The notes under the pieces were generated by a model, which was given only the letters and a program-made list of their open reading frames with translations, was not told the DNA's origin and searched no databases. Positions 1 to 9,802 of a stretch of DNA of 64,000 nucleotides are shown one piece after another. Each line of letters starts with the position of its first letter. Within the stretch, counting starts at the first letter, position 1. The translations under genes and the position numbers were made by a program. The DNA comes from Pleurodeles waltl (lineage: Eukaryota > Chordata > Amphibia > Caudata > Salamandridae). The stretch covers positions 1,536,288,782 to 1,536,352,781 of the forward strand of contig NC_090444.1 of NCBI RefSeq assembly GCF_031143425.1, read 5' to 3'.

Positions 1-331
1 CCATAGGCACAATGCGGGATATCAGGTTTCATCAATTTGACCTTCCCGTTAAGTTCATTCTCATAGAATTTATTAGCAATTGTGGTGATTTGGGCTCCAG
101 AATCAAACAACACCCTAGTCTTTTATCCTTCAACCTGAATATAGTCCAATGTGCCACTACTATTATTGTCCCCAACCTGTAAACTATTTGTCCGCACTCA
201 AAGTCAGATTTTCTATCATGTTCACCATCACACTCAATCACTTCATTAACATCTAGTTTAGATTTCTTCAATCTACAAACAGAAGCAAAGTGCCCCTTCT
301 TTTTGCAAAATAAACAAGCTCCTTTGAGCAC
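1..331 (-). pseudogene. Nucleocapsid zinc knuckle and start of protease (broken)
   Basis: A CX2CX4HX4C knuckle (CLFCKKKGHFASVC) is encoded at 275-316 on the minus strand. It would bind RNA in the capsid-like particle. The reading frame then shifts by one near 175-200. In the new frame an in-frame TAA sits at 123-125, followed by an aspartic-protease active-site segment (LFDSGAQITT, around 93-110). The protein runs off the left edge of the window. These two lesions make the copy non-functional. Confidence 0.75.
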
Positions 332-543
332 TGGACATATTTTGTCATTAGCAAAGTGTCGTTCTTTGTCATACCTATAAATTTTTTTATAAGTTTTACT
401 TTACGCACCCAAATTATGTACAATTTGCTCTTTTAAATTCTTTTCCTCCCTAACCACATTTACATCCTTACTAATATCTTTTTTCATTACCTCCACACAC
501 TTCACGGAGTGTTCTATTTTCTTAACAACTGTTATGACCTCCT

Positions 544-1018
544 CTAGATTAAGTCATTATGTAACCACAGTTCATCACATACCTTTTCAATACTACACCC
601 CAACATACATTGATCTCGAATTCTCTCATCAAGCAAACTTCCAAATTTACAAGAAGATGCTAAACGTCTGAAATCAGTTATATAATTTTCAATAGATTCC
701 CCCTCATATTGTAATCTTTTACCAAAATAATACCTTTCAAATAATACCTTTAAATAATGTAAGTCAAGCTTTCTAATACAAGTTTCATATTCATTTAAAT
801 CAAGTGCTTCATTATCTGGAATATCAGGAAGGTGATCGAATACTTCCTGACCTTCGGACCCAAGAAAGTGAAGTAACAGTGCCGTTCTTCTCTCAGTACT
901 CAGTGATGTGCCACACACTCTGGAATATCTTTCAAAAACTTTTTGTCTATTTTCCCCACATAATAGGTGGATCTCCCGGAGTTGTTAAGAAAAATGGGGG
1001 TGCTGTAACATTCTGCAT
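544..1018 (-). pseudogene. gag: Gag capsid region of the Gypsy element (broken)
   Basis: The minus-strand frame from the ATG at 1016-1018 shows a proline-rich Gag N-terminus, but it hits in-frame stops about 24 codons in and changes frame near 915. The downstream 124-codon open stretch (544-918) has the pattern of Metaviridae capsid: a helix ending in a leucine-rich LLLHFLG segment, then a helical region with FERYYFGKRLQ and a serine/aspartate-rich YITDFRRLA segment. It would have formed the particle capsid. The breaks rule out a functional protein. The zinc-knuckle part follows at 275-316. Confidence 0.7.
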
Positions 1019-1239
1019 ATTTACATATGAGTTTATCCAACTTCAAGTTAATTACAATTGTGTGACACTAACTATAATCTTGTATGTCTGTAAAATACCT
1101 TTCAACTTTGAACTGTTCCTGAAGAAGTAAAAAAAAAGTGTCACACCATTAATCCAATCACCAAACTAATGGGAAAATTAACTGTCCAACTATCTTAAAA
1201 TTGAAACAAACTTAACAGATGGACTTTGTAATAGGCGTG

Positions 1240-1620
1240 CCTATCACCGATAATAATGAGGAAGTATATTTAAAAAGCATGTCTATCGCTGTGCACAGAT
1301 ATAAGATAGGCAAAATATGTTACGGCGTGCCATCGCCAATGACAATCAAGAGGAAATGTTAGGTGTTATTTATTCAAAGTGAATATCGCTGACAGGCAAG
1401 ACAGGCAATATATGTTTAAAGCGTACCAATCACCAACGAAAACATCAGAGTGAGAAATATACATTCCCGGCTGTGTTTTGCTAGGCAATGGCGTATCCAA
1501 GCTCCCAAGACAGGCAAAATAAGTATAAGGCATGCCCATCGCCAACAAAAACATCAAAGTGAGAAATGTTTATTACCATCCGTGTGTTGCTAGGCACTGG
1601 TGTCTCCAAGCTGCTCATTA
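1240..1620. repeat. Degenerate tandem repeats of about 110 bp in the Gypsy leader
   Basis: Two clear units (about 1398-1508 and 1509-1615) share the order: GACAGGCAA start, an ATCACCAAC or ATCGCCAAC box, AAAACATCA, GTGAGAAAT, and TTGCTAGGCA followed by TCCAAGCT. One or two more degenerate units precede them from about 1240. They lie between the primer site and gag, where a leader or promoter repeat would sit. Confidence 0.55.
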
Positions 1621-2000
1621 TGTCATGCTGTATAACACAACATAGCAACATCTTGTCATTGCTAGATAATGAAGTTGACGTCTCAGGGCTGAGAAATTCA
1701 GTACAAATAGTGTTTTGCAGGGTACACCATACGAAATAAATAATCATAGCTGTGAACCACAATGCCACTAAAAAGCTGATAGAGATTGAGCACAAGAGAA
1801 TTATTATGCAAGAGAGTAGTGAGAAAGAAAAAAATGAAAAATAAACAAACACCGACTCCTCACTCAGCATGCCGCAGATAGCTTCTATGCAAATCATACC
1901 GGAGTATTCAAAAGAGGGATCACATACCCCTTGCCCAGTATAAATCCTGTATTTATGGGTCACAGTCCCAATGTTGAGATGTCAGTTTTCCAGAAGTCCG

Positions 2001-2018
2001 TCTTCACCCTCGTCGCCA
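2001..2018 (-). other. Primer-binding site of the Gypsy element
   Basis: One base after the LTR end, the minus strand reads TGGCGACGAGGGTGAAGA. TGGCGACGAGG is a tRNA-complementary start that I associate with Mag-type Gypsy elements. The identity of the priming tRNA is not determined here. Confidence 0.55.
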
Positions 2019-2019
2019 G

Positions 2020-2240
2020 TGTTAAAGTTGTCCACAATGAACACAGCTTGAAGAGGTATGGTAAATCTGTATCTGTTAATATTAAACAGTTATATCTCTT
2101 AAGACATCTCAGCCATCCCTCGCACCAGCACTGGTCAAATCCCCTTTGAATACTAACATTCATAATGGAACTCAGCCGAGCCTGAGTTCCACTACAGAGT
2201 TTCAGCATTCCGCAATATGTTTCTACTAATAGCATCAACA
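2020..2240 (-). repeat. 5' LTR of the Gypsy element (221 bp)
   Basis: On the minus strand the block begins TGTTGATGC at 2240 and ends TTTAACA at 2020, so it has the TG...CA ends of an LTR. It is immediately followed by a primer-binding-like site. The partner LTR lies outside the window, so its exact ends cannot be confirmed by comparing the two. Confidence 0.6.
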
Positions 2241-2945
2241 TATATATATAACACCAACTTTACCAAGTGATGTATTTTTAAATTGTGAGTTCCGAGATCC
2301 CAAACTCCACATCTCTGTACTCTCCCAATGGGAAACTGCACTTAAAAGATATTTAAAGGCAGTCCTCATTTTAACCTATGAGAGGGATAGGCCTTGCAAC
2401 AGTGAAAAACAAATTCAACAGTATTTCACTATCAGTACATTTAAAACTCACCAGTACATGTTCCACCTTTAAGATACACTGCACCCTGCCCATGGGGCTA
2501 CGTAGGGCTTACCTTAGGGGTGCCTTGCATGTTCAAAAATGGAAGGTTTGGGCCTGGCAAGTGGGGACACCTGCCAGGTCGAATTGGCAGTTTAAAACTG
2601 CACACACAGACACTGCAATGGGAGGTCTGAGCCATGTTTACAGCGCTATTCATGAGGGTGGCACAATCAGTGCTGCAGGCTCACTAGTAGAATTTGATTT
2701 GCAGGCCCTGGGCACCTCTAGTGCACTTCACTAGGGACTTACTAGTAAATCAAAAATGTCAATCATGGAAAAGCCAATTACACATGCAGTTTACACAGAG
2801 CACTTGCACTTTAGCACTGGTCAGCAGTGATAAAGTGCCCAGAGTATCAAAACCAGTCAAAAACAAAGTCCAGCACATAGTCACAAACACAGGAAGCAGA
2901 AGCAAGAAGACAGGGGAGACTTCGCCAAGGATGCCAGGTCTAACA
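2241..2945 (-). repeat. 5' (U3) fragment of a long LTR family
   Basis: Reverse-complemented, this block starts TGTTAGACCTGG at 2945. It follows the first 700 or so bases of the 2.2-kb LTR at 56257-58475 almost segment by segment, for example the CTGGGCACTTTA, AGAGGTGCCCAGGGCCTG, CATAGGTTAA and GAGTTTGGG blocks. It stops at 2241 where the Gypsy LTR begins. The remainder may lie on the far side of that insertion, outside the window. Confidence 0.75.
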
Positions 2946-4463
2946 GTTCTGTACTGAAACACCTAAGAATATATGCAATCAGCATCTCTACTGGGACTCA
3001 AACAAATGTGCTAGTTATTGCTAATTGTTACTATGTATTTTAAGGAAGTGGATGGGTGCACACTGGCAGCTAGAAGGAAACGCTGAAGGAAATAACTTGA
3101 TAATCACAGCTCAAGAATAAACTGGATGTATTAGTGTAATAGCAAGAAGATCTTTAAACTATGACAAATGTGACACTATACGAAACAGATTTATGAATAA
3201 TGAAAGCATATCATAAATAAAACCAGCATAATGTTCATGCACACATGGTATGATATGCAGGGCTTACTGAAGACTTCATATATGTCTCATGAGCCTGACA
3301 GTCCTGTAAAGAATTACCCGTCTTTCAGTCAGTCGAGTAAGGGAAGATGTTACATCTGTCTGATTTGGTGTAGGTCAACTTGGTCCTTTTAACTGAGTGG
3401 GGCATGATGGTATGTTTTTGCCTTCAGTTCAGGCCCACAGCTATGGAACGCACCTTTAATGGTGGTATAGACTGATAAGGTGGGCGACAAGGCTATATGA
3501 TTGCATGTCTTTGAATAAAATGCATGCTGATTTAGTTTTAGATTAAGAGTAAATGGTAGAGCATGCAAATGGGTCAAGAAGGACGTTAATACATTGGGAT
3601 ATTGAAGATATTAATTCATTGAAATGTATTTTGTAATTAATTACACATTATTACTCACTACTGCATGCAATAACAGATGTTAAACCTGGGGCATATGTAA
3701 TAGAGGTATAAAATGTAGGGAAAAACTGACTCCATTCTGCCTCAACGCTCCCTCAACCTCCTCAGAAGCAATTGCCAGTTCACAGACTGCTGGTTCTGGT
3801 ACTCTCTTTGATTTTACTGTGATGAAGGCTCAATTAGCCCAAAACAGTAGAATAGACATTTCTTTACCAGGATATTTGAGAAACCCAACCGGGACAAATG
3901 TGAGAAAAAGAGCCATGGTCCGACAGGCCTACAGGGCACTCGGGCAGATTCAGATAGACCAGTCTGGCAGGTCAAAGTGTGGCCTGGATTTGTGGTTGTA
4001 TGTGGGCCTGTTGTTTGAGGTGATAAAACTGTGTGTGGCTGTGTCATGTCCGGTGTTGGGAACACCTTAATATAATGACTACGAGGCACTACTGGGCAGC
4101 ACCTTAGTATATTGACTATGCAGCATTACTGGGCAGCACTGTGTTGGGGGCACTTGATTTCAATGGGTATCCTGAGCAACGTGGTGTGGATGTCTCCCAG
4201 GGCGTGTAAGGAGCTGCATATTTCATATCTAGTGTGCCACAGCATGTGGTGCAGGTATAGTTTGAAAATAAATCAAATGCTATCTTACTCACCATGGCAG
4301 CTGCAAACACAATTTTTTCAAGCTTCTTTCTCTCCAACTCTACCCTGCTGCTTATTGCAGAGGGGCTGAATGCGTCAATCACTGCCCATTTCCAAATCCT
4401 AGTGTATCCCTACTCTGCCCACTTATGTCTATTTTTAATGTTTTTACAAGGACACAGGACTGA
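2946..4463. other. AT-rich DNA, no recognised gene
   Basis: No coding region is supported. Only short chance reading frames and a two-unit 37-bp tandem repeat (4064-4137) stand out. It may contain old, unrecognisable repeats. Confidence 0.5.
4064..4137. repeat. Two-copy 37-bp tandem duplication
   Basis: Units 4064-4100 and 4101-4137 both run from ACCTTA to ACTACTGGGCAGC or ATTACTGGGCAGC and differ at a handful of positions. Confidence 0.6.
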
Positions 4464-4632
4464 GGGCTGGATTTAGATCTTGGCAGAAGGGAATTCTCAT
4501 TCACAAATACGACGGATATCCTGCCCACCATATTACAATCCCATTATAGCCTATGGGATAGTAATATGGCAGATGGGAAATCCGTCCCTTTTGTGACAGA
4601 GTATTCCATTCATCAAGATCTAAATCAGGCCC
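4464..4632. mobile_element. 169-bp MITE, TGA duplication
   Basis: The left end GGGCTGGATTTAGATCTTG is an inverted copy of the right end (reverse complement GGGCCTGATTTAGATCTTG). TGA flanks both sides (4461-4463 and 4633-4635). The interior is also loosely palindromic. The 3-bp duplication fits a non-autonomous PIF/Harbinger-type element. There is no coding capacity. Confidence 0.75.
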
Positions 4633-5087
4633 TGAGTCTTAAGATGGCTGTAGCCTCATCATTGTTGATGTGGTGGCAACCAATCAGATCTCCTTTGGAG
4701 ATGTGTCTGCCCGAGCATTGTCTGTGGCATGAAACATTCAATGTTTTTGAGCCTTAAATGCTCAAAAGCTACAGTACAAACTTACAAATAAACAACAAAA
4801 ACACACTTTCTAAGACTAAGATCTAGCTTTCCGCCAGATTTGGTGTAATTCAGTTTAACAGTTTCTGCGGTATCGCTGTTCAATTTTCCTCTGGAAAAAT
4901 GAACAGGGAAAACATGTTTAGGGACCTCATTCTGGTTTCAGATAGCTAAGGTTATCTGTGAACCATTTGTTGCTCTTCATGAGATTAGGCTTGCAGGTAG
5001 ACAAGAGGGCAAGTTATCTTATGCACACAAACATTTCTTCAGATGTACTATTATTTCCTTAGCTGTCTCCAGAGGATTACAGTTAAA
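4633..5087. other. Spacer between two MITEs
   Basis: AT-rich sequence with no feature that I can support. Confidence 0.4.
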
Positions 5088-5321
5088 GGGCCTGATTTAC
5101 GAAGGTAAACTTTCACTTTTGTGTAAGTTTATGATTGTTTGCTATTCAAACAGGAATTTACGAGTAGTATCTTTACGAGTGCCGAGTCTCCGTACATAAA
5201 ATGATAGGTGTTTTTATGTGCAGAGACTCTGCACTCATGAAGATACTATTTATACCTTTGTGAATGGCAAACAATTGTAAACATACACAAAAGTGTATGT
5301 TTACATTCATGAATCAAGCCC
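5088..5321. mobile_element. 234-bp MITE, AAA duplication
   Basis: The ends GGGCCTGATTTACGAA and, reverse-complemented, GGGCTTGATTCATGAA are inverted repeats that continue inward as an imperfect palindrome. AAA flanks both sides (5085-5087 and 5322-5324). The termini resemble those of the 169-bp MITE at 4464-4632, so the two are probably one family. Confidence 0.75.
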
Positions 5322-5609
5322 AAAGTGTCTGTGGAACACAGTGTTCTTGAGTGGAGGAAAGGTTATTTCTTATAGGTCTTGTTTTATTAGAGATGTTAAT
5401 TAAACTATGGCCACTTGGGATAACTGCTAGTAGCTAATAATAAAGAGCAGTTTTGTAATCATGGAAAATAGGTCAAAGCAATGTCCTCATGAGTGATTTT
5501 GGACATTGATGAGCTGGGAGAAAGCAAGATTGTCCATTTCCTTCATAATGTTTTGAATCTACAAGCTGAAAGATTCAGCTACCCAGCCATACAGTATTCA
5601 ATAGACTAT

Positions 5610-5634
5610 GGTGGTCATTCTGACCTCGGCGGTA
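5610..5634 (+). repeat. Left terminal inverted repeat of Hb1
   Basis: Begins right after the TAT duplication with GGTGGTCATTCTGACCTCGG and then GCGGT. The CATTCTGACC core recurs about 90 bases inward (5698-5711), and ACCGCC/GGCGGT motifs are frequent over the first 150 bases. These are plausible binding sites for the element's own proteins (inference). Confidence 0.85.
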
Positions 5635-5999
5635 AAAGGCGCCTACCGCCGGTCAGAAATCCTCCATAATCCCGCCGCGGTCGCGGAAACCCGCCACGGT
5701 CATTCTGACCCGCAGAAGGCAAACCTCCGAAAATCCGACCGCCACAACAGACCGCCAGACCAGCGGTCGGCGGAAAGGTGGAGGTGACCAAACCTCCACC
5801 GCCACGCCAACAGAAATACGCCCATCCCATTACGACCCACGAATCCACGCGGCGGTCATTCAAACGCGGTATTCCATTGGCGGGACACACCGGCGCGGTC
5901 AGAATACACACCAACGAACAAAACTCACCCACATTGGATGATTTGAATCCCACACACCTGATACACATACACACACCACTCCCACACACACAATACAAT

Positions 6000-6006
6000 A
6001 TAAAAC
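6000..6006 (+). promoter_or_regulatory. TATA box upstream of Hb1 gene A
   Basis: TATAAAA lies about 205 bases before the gene A start codon in a CA-rich tract. The same TATA box in the same local context occurs upstream of gene A in Hb2 (26537-26543, minus), which supports function. Confidence 0.6.
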
Positions 6007-6207
6007 ACCCACCCACATCACCCACAAACCCCTACGCTTACAAAATCGTAAAGAAGGCAAGAGCGAGACACCAGCATCCAAAACATAACAGCCACAGCCA
6101 CTCAACACCATCACCCACACACTATCCACACACAAAACAACACACACCACCACACTCAGCTCACTTAAATACACATACTCCACCCCACACATCATACACA
6201 CCACCCC

Positions 6208-7795
6208 ATGGCACCCCAAAGACAACCCCGCTTCACAGACGAAGAACTCAGGGTTATGGTGGAGGAAATCATTCGTGTAGAGCCCCAGCTGTTCGGCACA
6301 CAGGTCCAATACACCAGCATTGCCCGGAGGACGGAGCTATGGCAGAGGATTGTCGACAGGGTGAACGCAGTGGGACAGCACCCCAGAAATCGGGAAGACA
6401 TCAGGAAGCGATGGAACGACCTACGGGGGAAGGTGCGTTCCATGGTATCCAGGCACAACATCGCCGTGCAGAAGACTGGCGGAGGACCCCCACCTCAACC
6501 CCCACAATTCACATCATGGGAGGAGGAAGTCTTGAACATCCTGCATCCTGACGGCCTCGCAGGAGTCGGCGGAGGAATGGATACTGGTAAGTTGAAGCTT
6601 CAATACTGCTTCCCCCCCACCTGCATGCCAAATCAGACCCCAACCCTCACCCCCATCCTCGAACCCCACCCTCACCCCCACCCCCATCCTCACCCCCACC
6701 CTCACCCCCACCACCATCCTCACCCCCACCACCATCCTCACCCCCACCCCCAGCACACCTATTCCCCGCCAATGTCTCACCATCACAACCCACACATCCC
6801 AAAACCTAGGCCTGCATGCGTCCACTAAGCATGGACACCCATCACCAAAGCATGCCCAATGCATATACACATCCCCCCCACAAGCCACCCTCACCAAAGC
6901 CCCCACACACGAATGCCAGCACTTGGGGACACGGGAACCCACAGATACACCCATATGCGACACATTGAAACTATAACCATACCTCTATACCCCTGCAGGA
7001 CCCGACCGTCAACACACCGCGGCGGAGGGGCCAGAATTATCCACACCCCCCACCCAAGAGGTCGTCAGCGATGACAGCAGCTCTGTCGATCTGGACACCG
7101 ATGACCAGCCCGGACCATCGGGGACCTCTGGACAGTCGGTTCCCCTCACACAGGCACAGGCCACTATAGACCCTAACCCCTCTGGGAACACCAGCACAGC
7201 TCCCACCCAGCGAGCCCATGCCTCTGTCTCCAGGGCGCGTCAATCTGCGGTGTGTCTACCACTACAGGGCACCCAGGATAACCCACCACCCCAACAACAA
7301 CAGGGACCTGGGGGCAGTGGTAGTGGGCACACCGGCCAGGGGGCAGAGGCCCAGGGAAACAGGGCAACTCGGCGGGCAGCTGTGCGACAGGGGGGGGAGG
7401 AGAGGCCCAGGGAACCCACTCTCCACGAGGTCCTCACCACCATCATGGGAGCATACAACCGCTCCCAGGAGACGATGGCGACGGTACTGGCCCGGTTCCA
7501 GGAGATCCAGGTGCTGCAGGAGGAACACTATCGGGGGTACAGGGAGGACATCCGAGCCATCAACACCACCCTGGTTACCATGGTAGGGCTGCTGCAGGAC
7601 CTCGTAAACAGCAGGGCGGACACTGAACAACACCCAAGGGCCCCTGCCACTAGCCGGGACCAAGAACAGCCATCCACCTCCGCCGGCGCTAGTGGACAGG
7701 AGGCCCCCGCACAGCAGCAGCCCACCAGACCCCCACCTCCTGCAGGAGAAGAACCACCCCGCAAGAGGGCCCTGAGATCTCGCAAGACAGAGTAG
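6208..7795 (+). CDS. Hb1 gene A: Myb/SANT-like Harbinger accessory protein (391 aa, 2 exons)
   Basis: Exon 1 is 6208-6586, the donor is GTAAGT at 6587, the acceptor is CCCTGCAG ending 6998, and exon 2 is 6999-7795 (TAG stop). The junction splits a glycine codon and gives one open frame. The start ATG has a good context (CACCCCATGG). Residues 8-95 form a Myb/SANT-like three-helix DNA-binding domain with tryptophans at 45, 69 and 104. Residues about 127-260 are acidic and Pro/Ser/Gln-rich. Residues 266-335 are predicted helical and may form a coiled coil for oligomerisation. The C-terminus (RKRALRSRK, 381-389) is a probable nuclear localisation signal. In Harbingers such a protein typically binds the termini and brings the transposase to the nucleus. 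Hb2 carries the same exons (exon 1 is exactly 379 nt in both) but broken. Splicing is inferred from sequence and comparison, not from RNA. Confidence 0.88.
6640..6770 (+). repeat. CCCCAC-rich low-complexity tract in the intron of gene A
   Basis: The 412-bp intron holds a simple run of CCCCACCC, CATCCT and CACCAC units. Reading frames across it on either strand are His/Pro or Gly/Val rich and not coding. Confidence 0.7.
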
Positions 7796-8009
7796 GATGT
7801 CAAGACCCCCGCCAGCAATGGATACCACCTGATGTCATCCCACTGTCCCACATTGTCACCCTGTCCATCCTCGAACTGCCCATGCTCCATCTCTCCACAG
7901 GCCTCTGGACAATGCACCTGTGTGACTGTTACTCTGGACTCTGCCATGGACATTCCTTCACCATAGCCCCCACCCACTTGAAACCACCCATCCCATTTTG
8001 AGCACTTCA

Positions 8010-8015
8010 ATAAAC
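8010..8015 (+). terminator. Polyadenylation signal of Hb1 gene A
   Basis: AATAAA about 215 bases after the gene A stop, in the context CAATAAACACC. The equivalent signal is preserved in Hb2 on the minus strand (24617-24622). Confidence 0.6.
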
Positions 8016-8303
8016 ACCTATTTTGCACCAAAATATCAGGAGTCTGGCTGTGATTTCAATAGATTGTAATTGACATGACAGTGCAAATATGTCCTTGTAC
8101 ATGGTGAAGTCAACAAACAGCTGCCACAAAGCTGTAGTCCATGGGGAAACGAAGCACAGGACTCGTAGTGGGGACCCCAGATCTGAAATAGGGAGGGAAA
8201 AGCCAAAACTCAGTCATCATACACTGGGGCAAATAGACAGGCAGCAGAGATGCTGCAGAGTAGTTAACTTTTACTAAATTATCTTTGAAATGTTACCTGT
8301 GTC

Positions 8304-9308
8304 CTATTGGAAGTACTGTTCAATGATGCTGTCCCTGTTGTCTGTTTCAGCCCCGTCGTCTTCCTCCTCGTCACTCTCCTCAGGTTCCACCGCTGCCACA
8401 ACACCACCGTCTCGACCATCCTCCTGCAGGAAAGGCACCTGGCGGCGCAAAGCCAGGTTGTGAAGCATGCAGCAGGCCACGATGATGTGACACACCTTCT
8501 TAGGTGAGTACATTAGGGATCCACCGGTCATATGCAGGCAGCGAAACCTGGCCTTTAGGAGGCCAAAGGTGCGTTCGATCACCCTCCTAGTACGCCCATG
8601 GGCCTCATTGTACCGTTCCTCTGCCCTGGTCCGGGGATTCCTTACTGGGGTCAGTAGCCACGACAGGTTGGGGTACCCAGAGTCCCCCACTAGCCATACA
8701 CGGTGTCTCTGTAGCTGTTCCATCACGTAAGGGATGCTGCTATTCCTGAGGATGTAGGCGTCATGCACTGACCCTGGGAATTTGGCATTTACATGCGAGA
8801 TGTACTGGTCAGCCAAACACACCACCTGGATGTTCATTGAATGGTAACTTTTTCTGTTCCTGTACACCTGCTCCCTGTCTCTTGGGGGAACCAAAGCCAC
8901 ATGGGTCCCATCAATGGCACCAATTATGTTGGGAATATGTCCAAGGGCGTAGAAATCACCCTTCACTGTAGCCAGTTCGCCCACCTCAGGGAAAATGATG
9001 TAGTTCCTCACGGATTTCATCAGGGCAGACAACACTCTGGATAACACCTTTGAAAACATGGGCTGAGACATCCCAGAAGCAATTCCCACGGTTGTCTGAA
9101 ATGACCCACTTGCCAAGAAATGGAGTACTGACATGACCTGCACCAGAGGGGGAATCCCTGTGGGTTGGCGGATGGGGGACATCAGGTCGGGCTCCAGCCG
9201 GGCACACAGTTCATGGATAGTGGCACGGTTAAGACGGTAGGTCAGGATAATGTGGCGTTCTTCCATTGTCGACAGGTCCACCAGCGGTCGGTACACGGGA
9301 GGATTCAT
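8304..9308 (-). CDS. HARBI1-like: Hb1 HARBI1-like DDE transposase (334 aa)
   Basis: This is an intact PIF/Harbinger transposase. The ATG at 9306-9308 (MNPPVYRPL) is the first in-frame methionine of the coding exon. An open frame extends 22 codons further upstream but has no ATG and crosses a likely splice acceptor. Residues about 18-103 form the helix-turn-helix region. The catalytic triad is visible as D133 (AIDGTH), D209 (GDSGY) and E245 (VIERTF), with 35 residues between the last two. The conserved block HVNAKFPGSVHDA and the ACCMLHN helix are present. The C-terminus is very acidic. It would act in the nucleus with a Myb-like partner to excise the element and insert it with 3-bp duplications. 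A 5' untranslated intron (9340-9517) is inferred. The equivalent gene in Hb2 has an extra 99-bp intron just before the GDSGY motif that is absent here. Confidence 0.93.
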   Translation of the reverse strand: MNPPVYRPLVDLSTMEERHIILTYRLNRATIHELCARLEPDLMSPIRQPTGIPPLVQVMSVLHFLASGSFQTTVGIASGMSQPMFSKVLSRVLSALMKSVRNYIIFPEVGELATVKGDFYALGHIPNIIGAIDGTHVALVPPRDREQVYRNRKSYHSMNIQVVCLADQYISHVNAKFPGSVHDAYILRNSSIPYVMEQLQRHRVWLVGDSGYPNLSWLLTPVRNPRTRAEERYNEAHGRTRRVIERTFGLLKARFRCLHMTGGSLMYSPKKVCHIIVACCMLHNLALRRQVPFLQEDGRDGGVVAAVEPEESDEEEDDGAETDNRDSIIEQYFQ

Positions 9309-9339
9309 CCGTCTCCTCGCCCAACCCAGCGGACGGTGC

Positions 9340-9517
9340 CTAGGAAGGACAACATGGAGCACACAGTCAGGCAACCCACAGGTACGTACTCACAGCTAGC
9401 ACAGTATACGATTCTCTATGCAGTGAATGGCGTGTATGAGTGGCTATGCAAGGCCTAGGCCTGTGTGACGCAGTTGAAATTGAGCCATGTGGGCCCTGGA
9501 AATGGCGGCTGCCTGAC
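9340..9517 (-). other. Inferred 5' UTR intron of the Hb1 transposase gene
   Basis: On the minus strand an acceptor CCTTCCTAG precedes GCACCGTCCGCTGG, and a donor CACAG|GTCAGG lies 178 bases upstream. Hb2 preserves both sites (donor TACAG|GTAAGG at 23017, acceptor CCATAG ending 23193, intron 177 bp). The near-equal length supports a real intron. The Hb1 donor is the weaker of the two. Confidence 0.6.
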
Positions 9518-9518
9518 C

Positions 9519-9802
9519 TGTGAAGTGTGACAATGGGATGTGAGGTCAATGCGCTGGCGTGGCACACCGCGGCGGGCGGCGGGCCAAGACCGCGGCGCGA
9601 AGCCGCATTGGTTAACATTGAAGCCTATGGGTTTCAGGAGCCAATGGCGAAGGGCGCCGGCGGTGGCGGGACGCACCGCCGCGGTACGCACCGCCGCGGA
9701 CGTGACCGCCATTTTCTATCTACTTATCCACTTGCGACTTGAACTTTCACAGGAGAGGACCTATACTGCAAGTGTTGCTGTGACCTCGGTCTGGAAGGGA
9801 CA
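9519..9802. promoter_or_regulatory. Divergent promoter region between transposase and gene B
   Basis: The first exons of the transposase (minus) and gene B (plus) face away from this GC-rich interval. It holds an inverted CCAAT pair: ATTGG at 9607-9611 and CCAAT at 9641-9645, with CCTATGGGTTTCAGGAG between them. It also holds a CGTGACCGCCATTTTCT block (a YY1-like motif) nearer gene B. Both parts are conserved in the otherwise diverged Hb2 (22747-23016). CCAAT and YY1 roles are known from vertebrate promoters. Use here is an inference. Confidence 0.6.

Larger units (their letters stand above)
1..2240 (-). mobile_element. Decayed Ty3/Gypsy element, Mag-like, 5' part
   Basis: Read on the minus strand, this is a 5' LTR (2020-2240), a primer-binding site, a leader of about 1 kb, a gag region beginning near 1018, a CCHC zinc knuckle (275-316), and the start of an aspartic protease (DSGA motif, 93-104). 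The element continues beyond the left edge of the window, so the 3' half of pol and the 3' LTR are not visible. Frameshifts and in-frame stops show that it is dead. The LTR start coincides with the point where a long-LTR fragment (2241-2945) breaks off, which suggests that the element inserted into that older LTR. The Mag-like assignment rests on the short LTR, the TGGCGACGAGG-type primer site and the gag style. The clade is an inference. Confidence 0.75.

Noticed and set aside
1139..2239. A longer LTR (TGTCACACC to CATCAACA) for the left Gypsy element
   Set aside because: The primer-binding-like site at 2001-2018 fixes the LTR end at 2020, so the shorter 221-bp LTR fits better.
5778..6551. 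257-codon plus-strand frame overlapping the start of gene A
   Set aside because: It is His/Pro/Thr rich from a CA-repeat tract and is in a different frame from the conserved Myb/SANT domain. Hb2 supports the other frame.
9309..9374. Upstream extension of the Hb1 transposase by 22 codons
   Set aside because: The extension has no ATG and runs through a splice acceptor conserved with Hb2, so the first ATG at 9308 is preferred.
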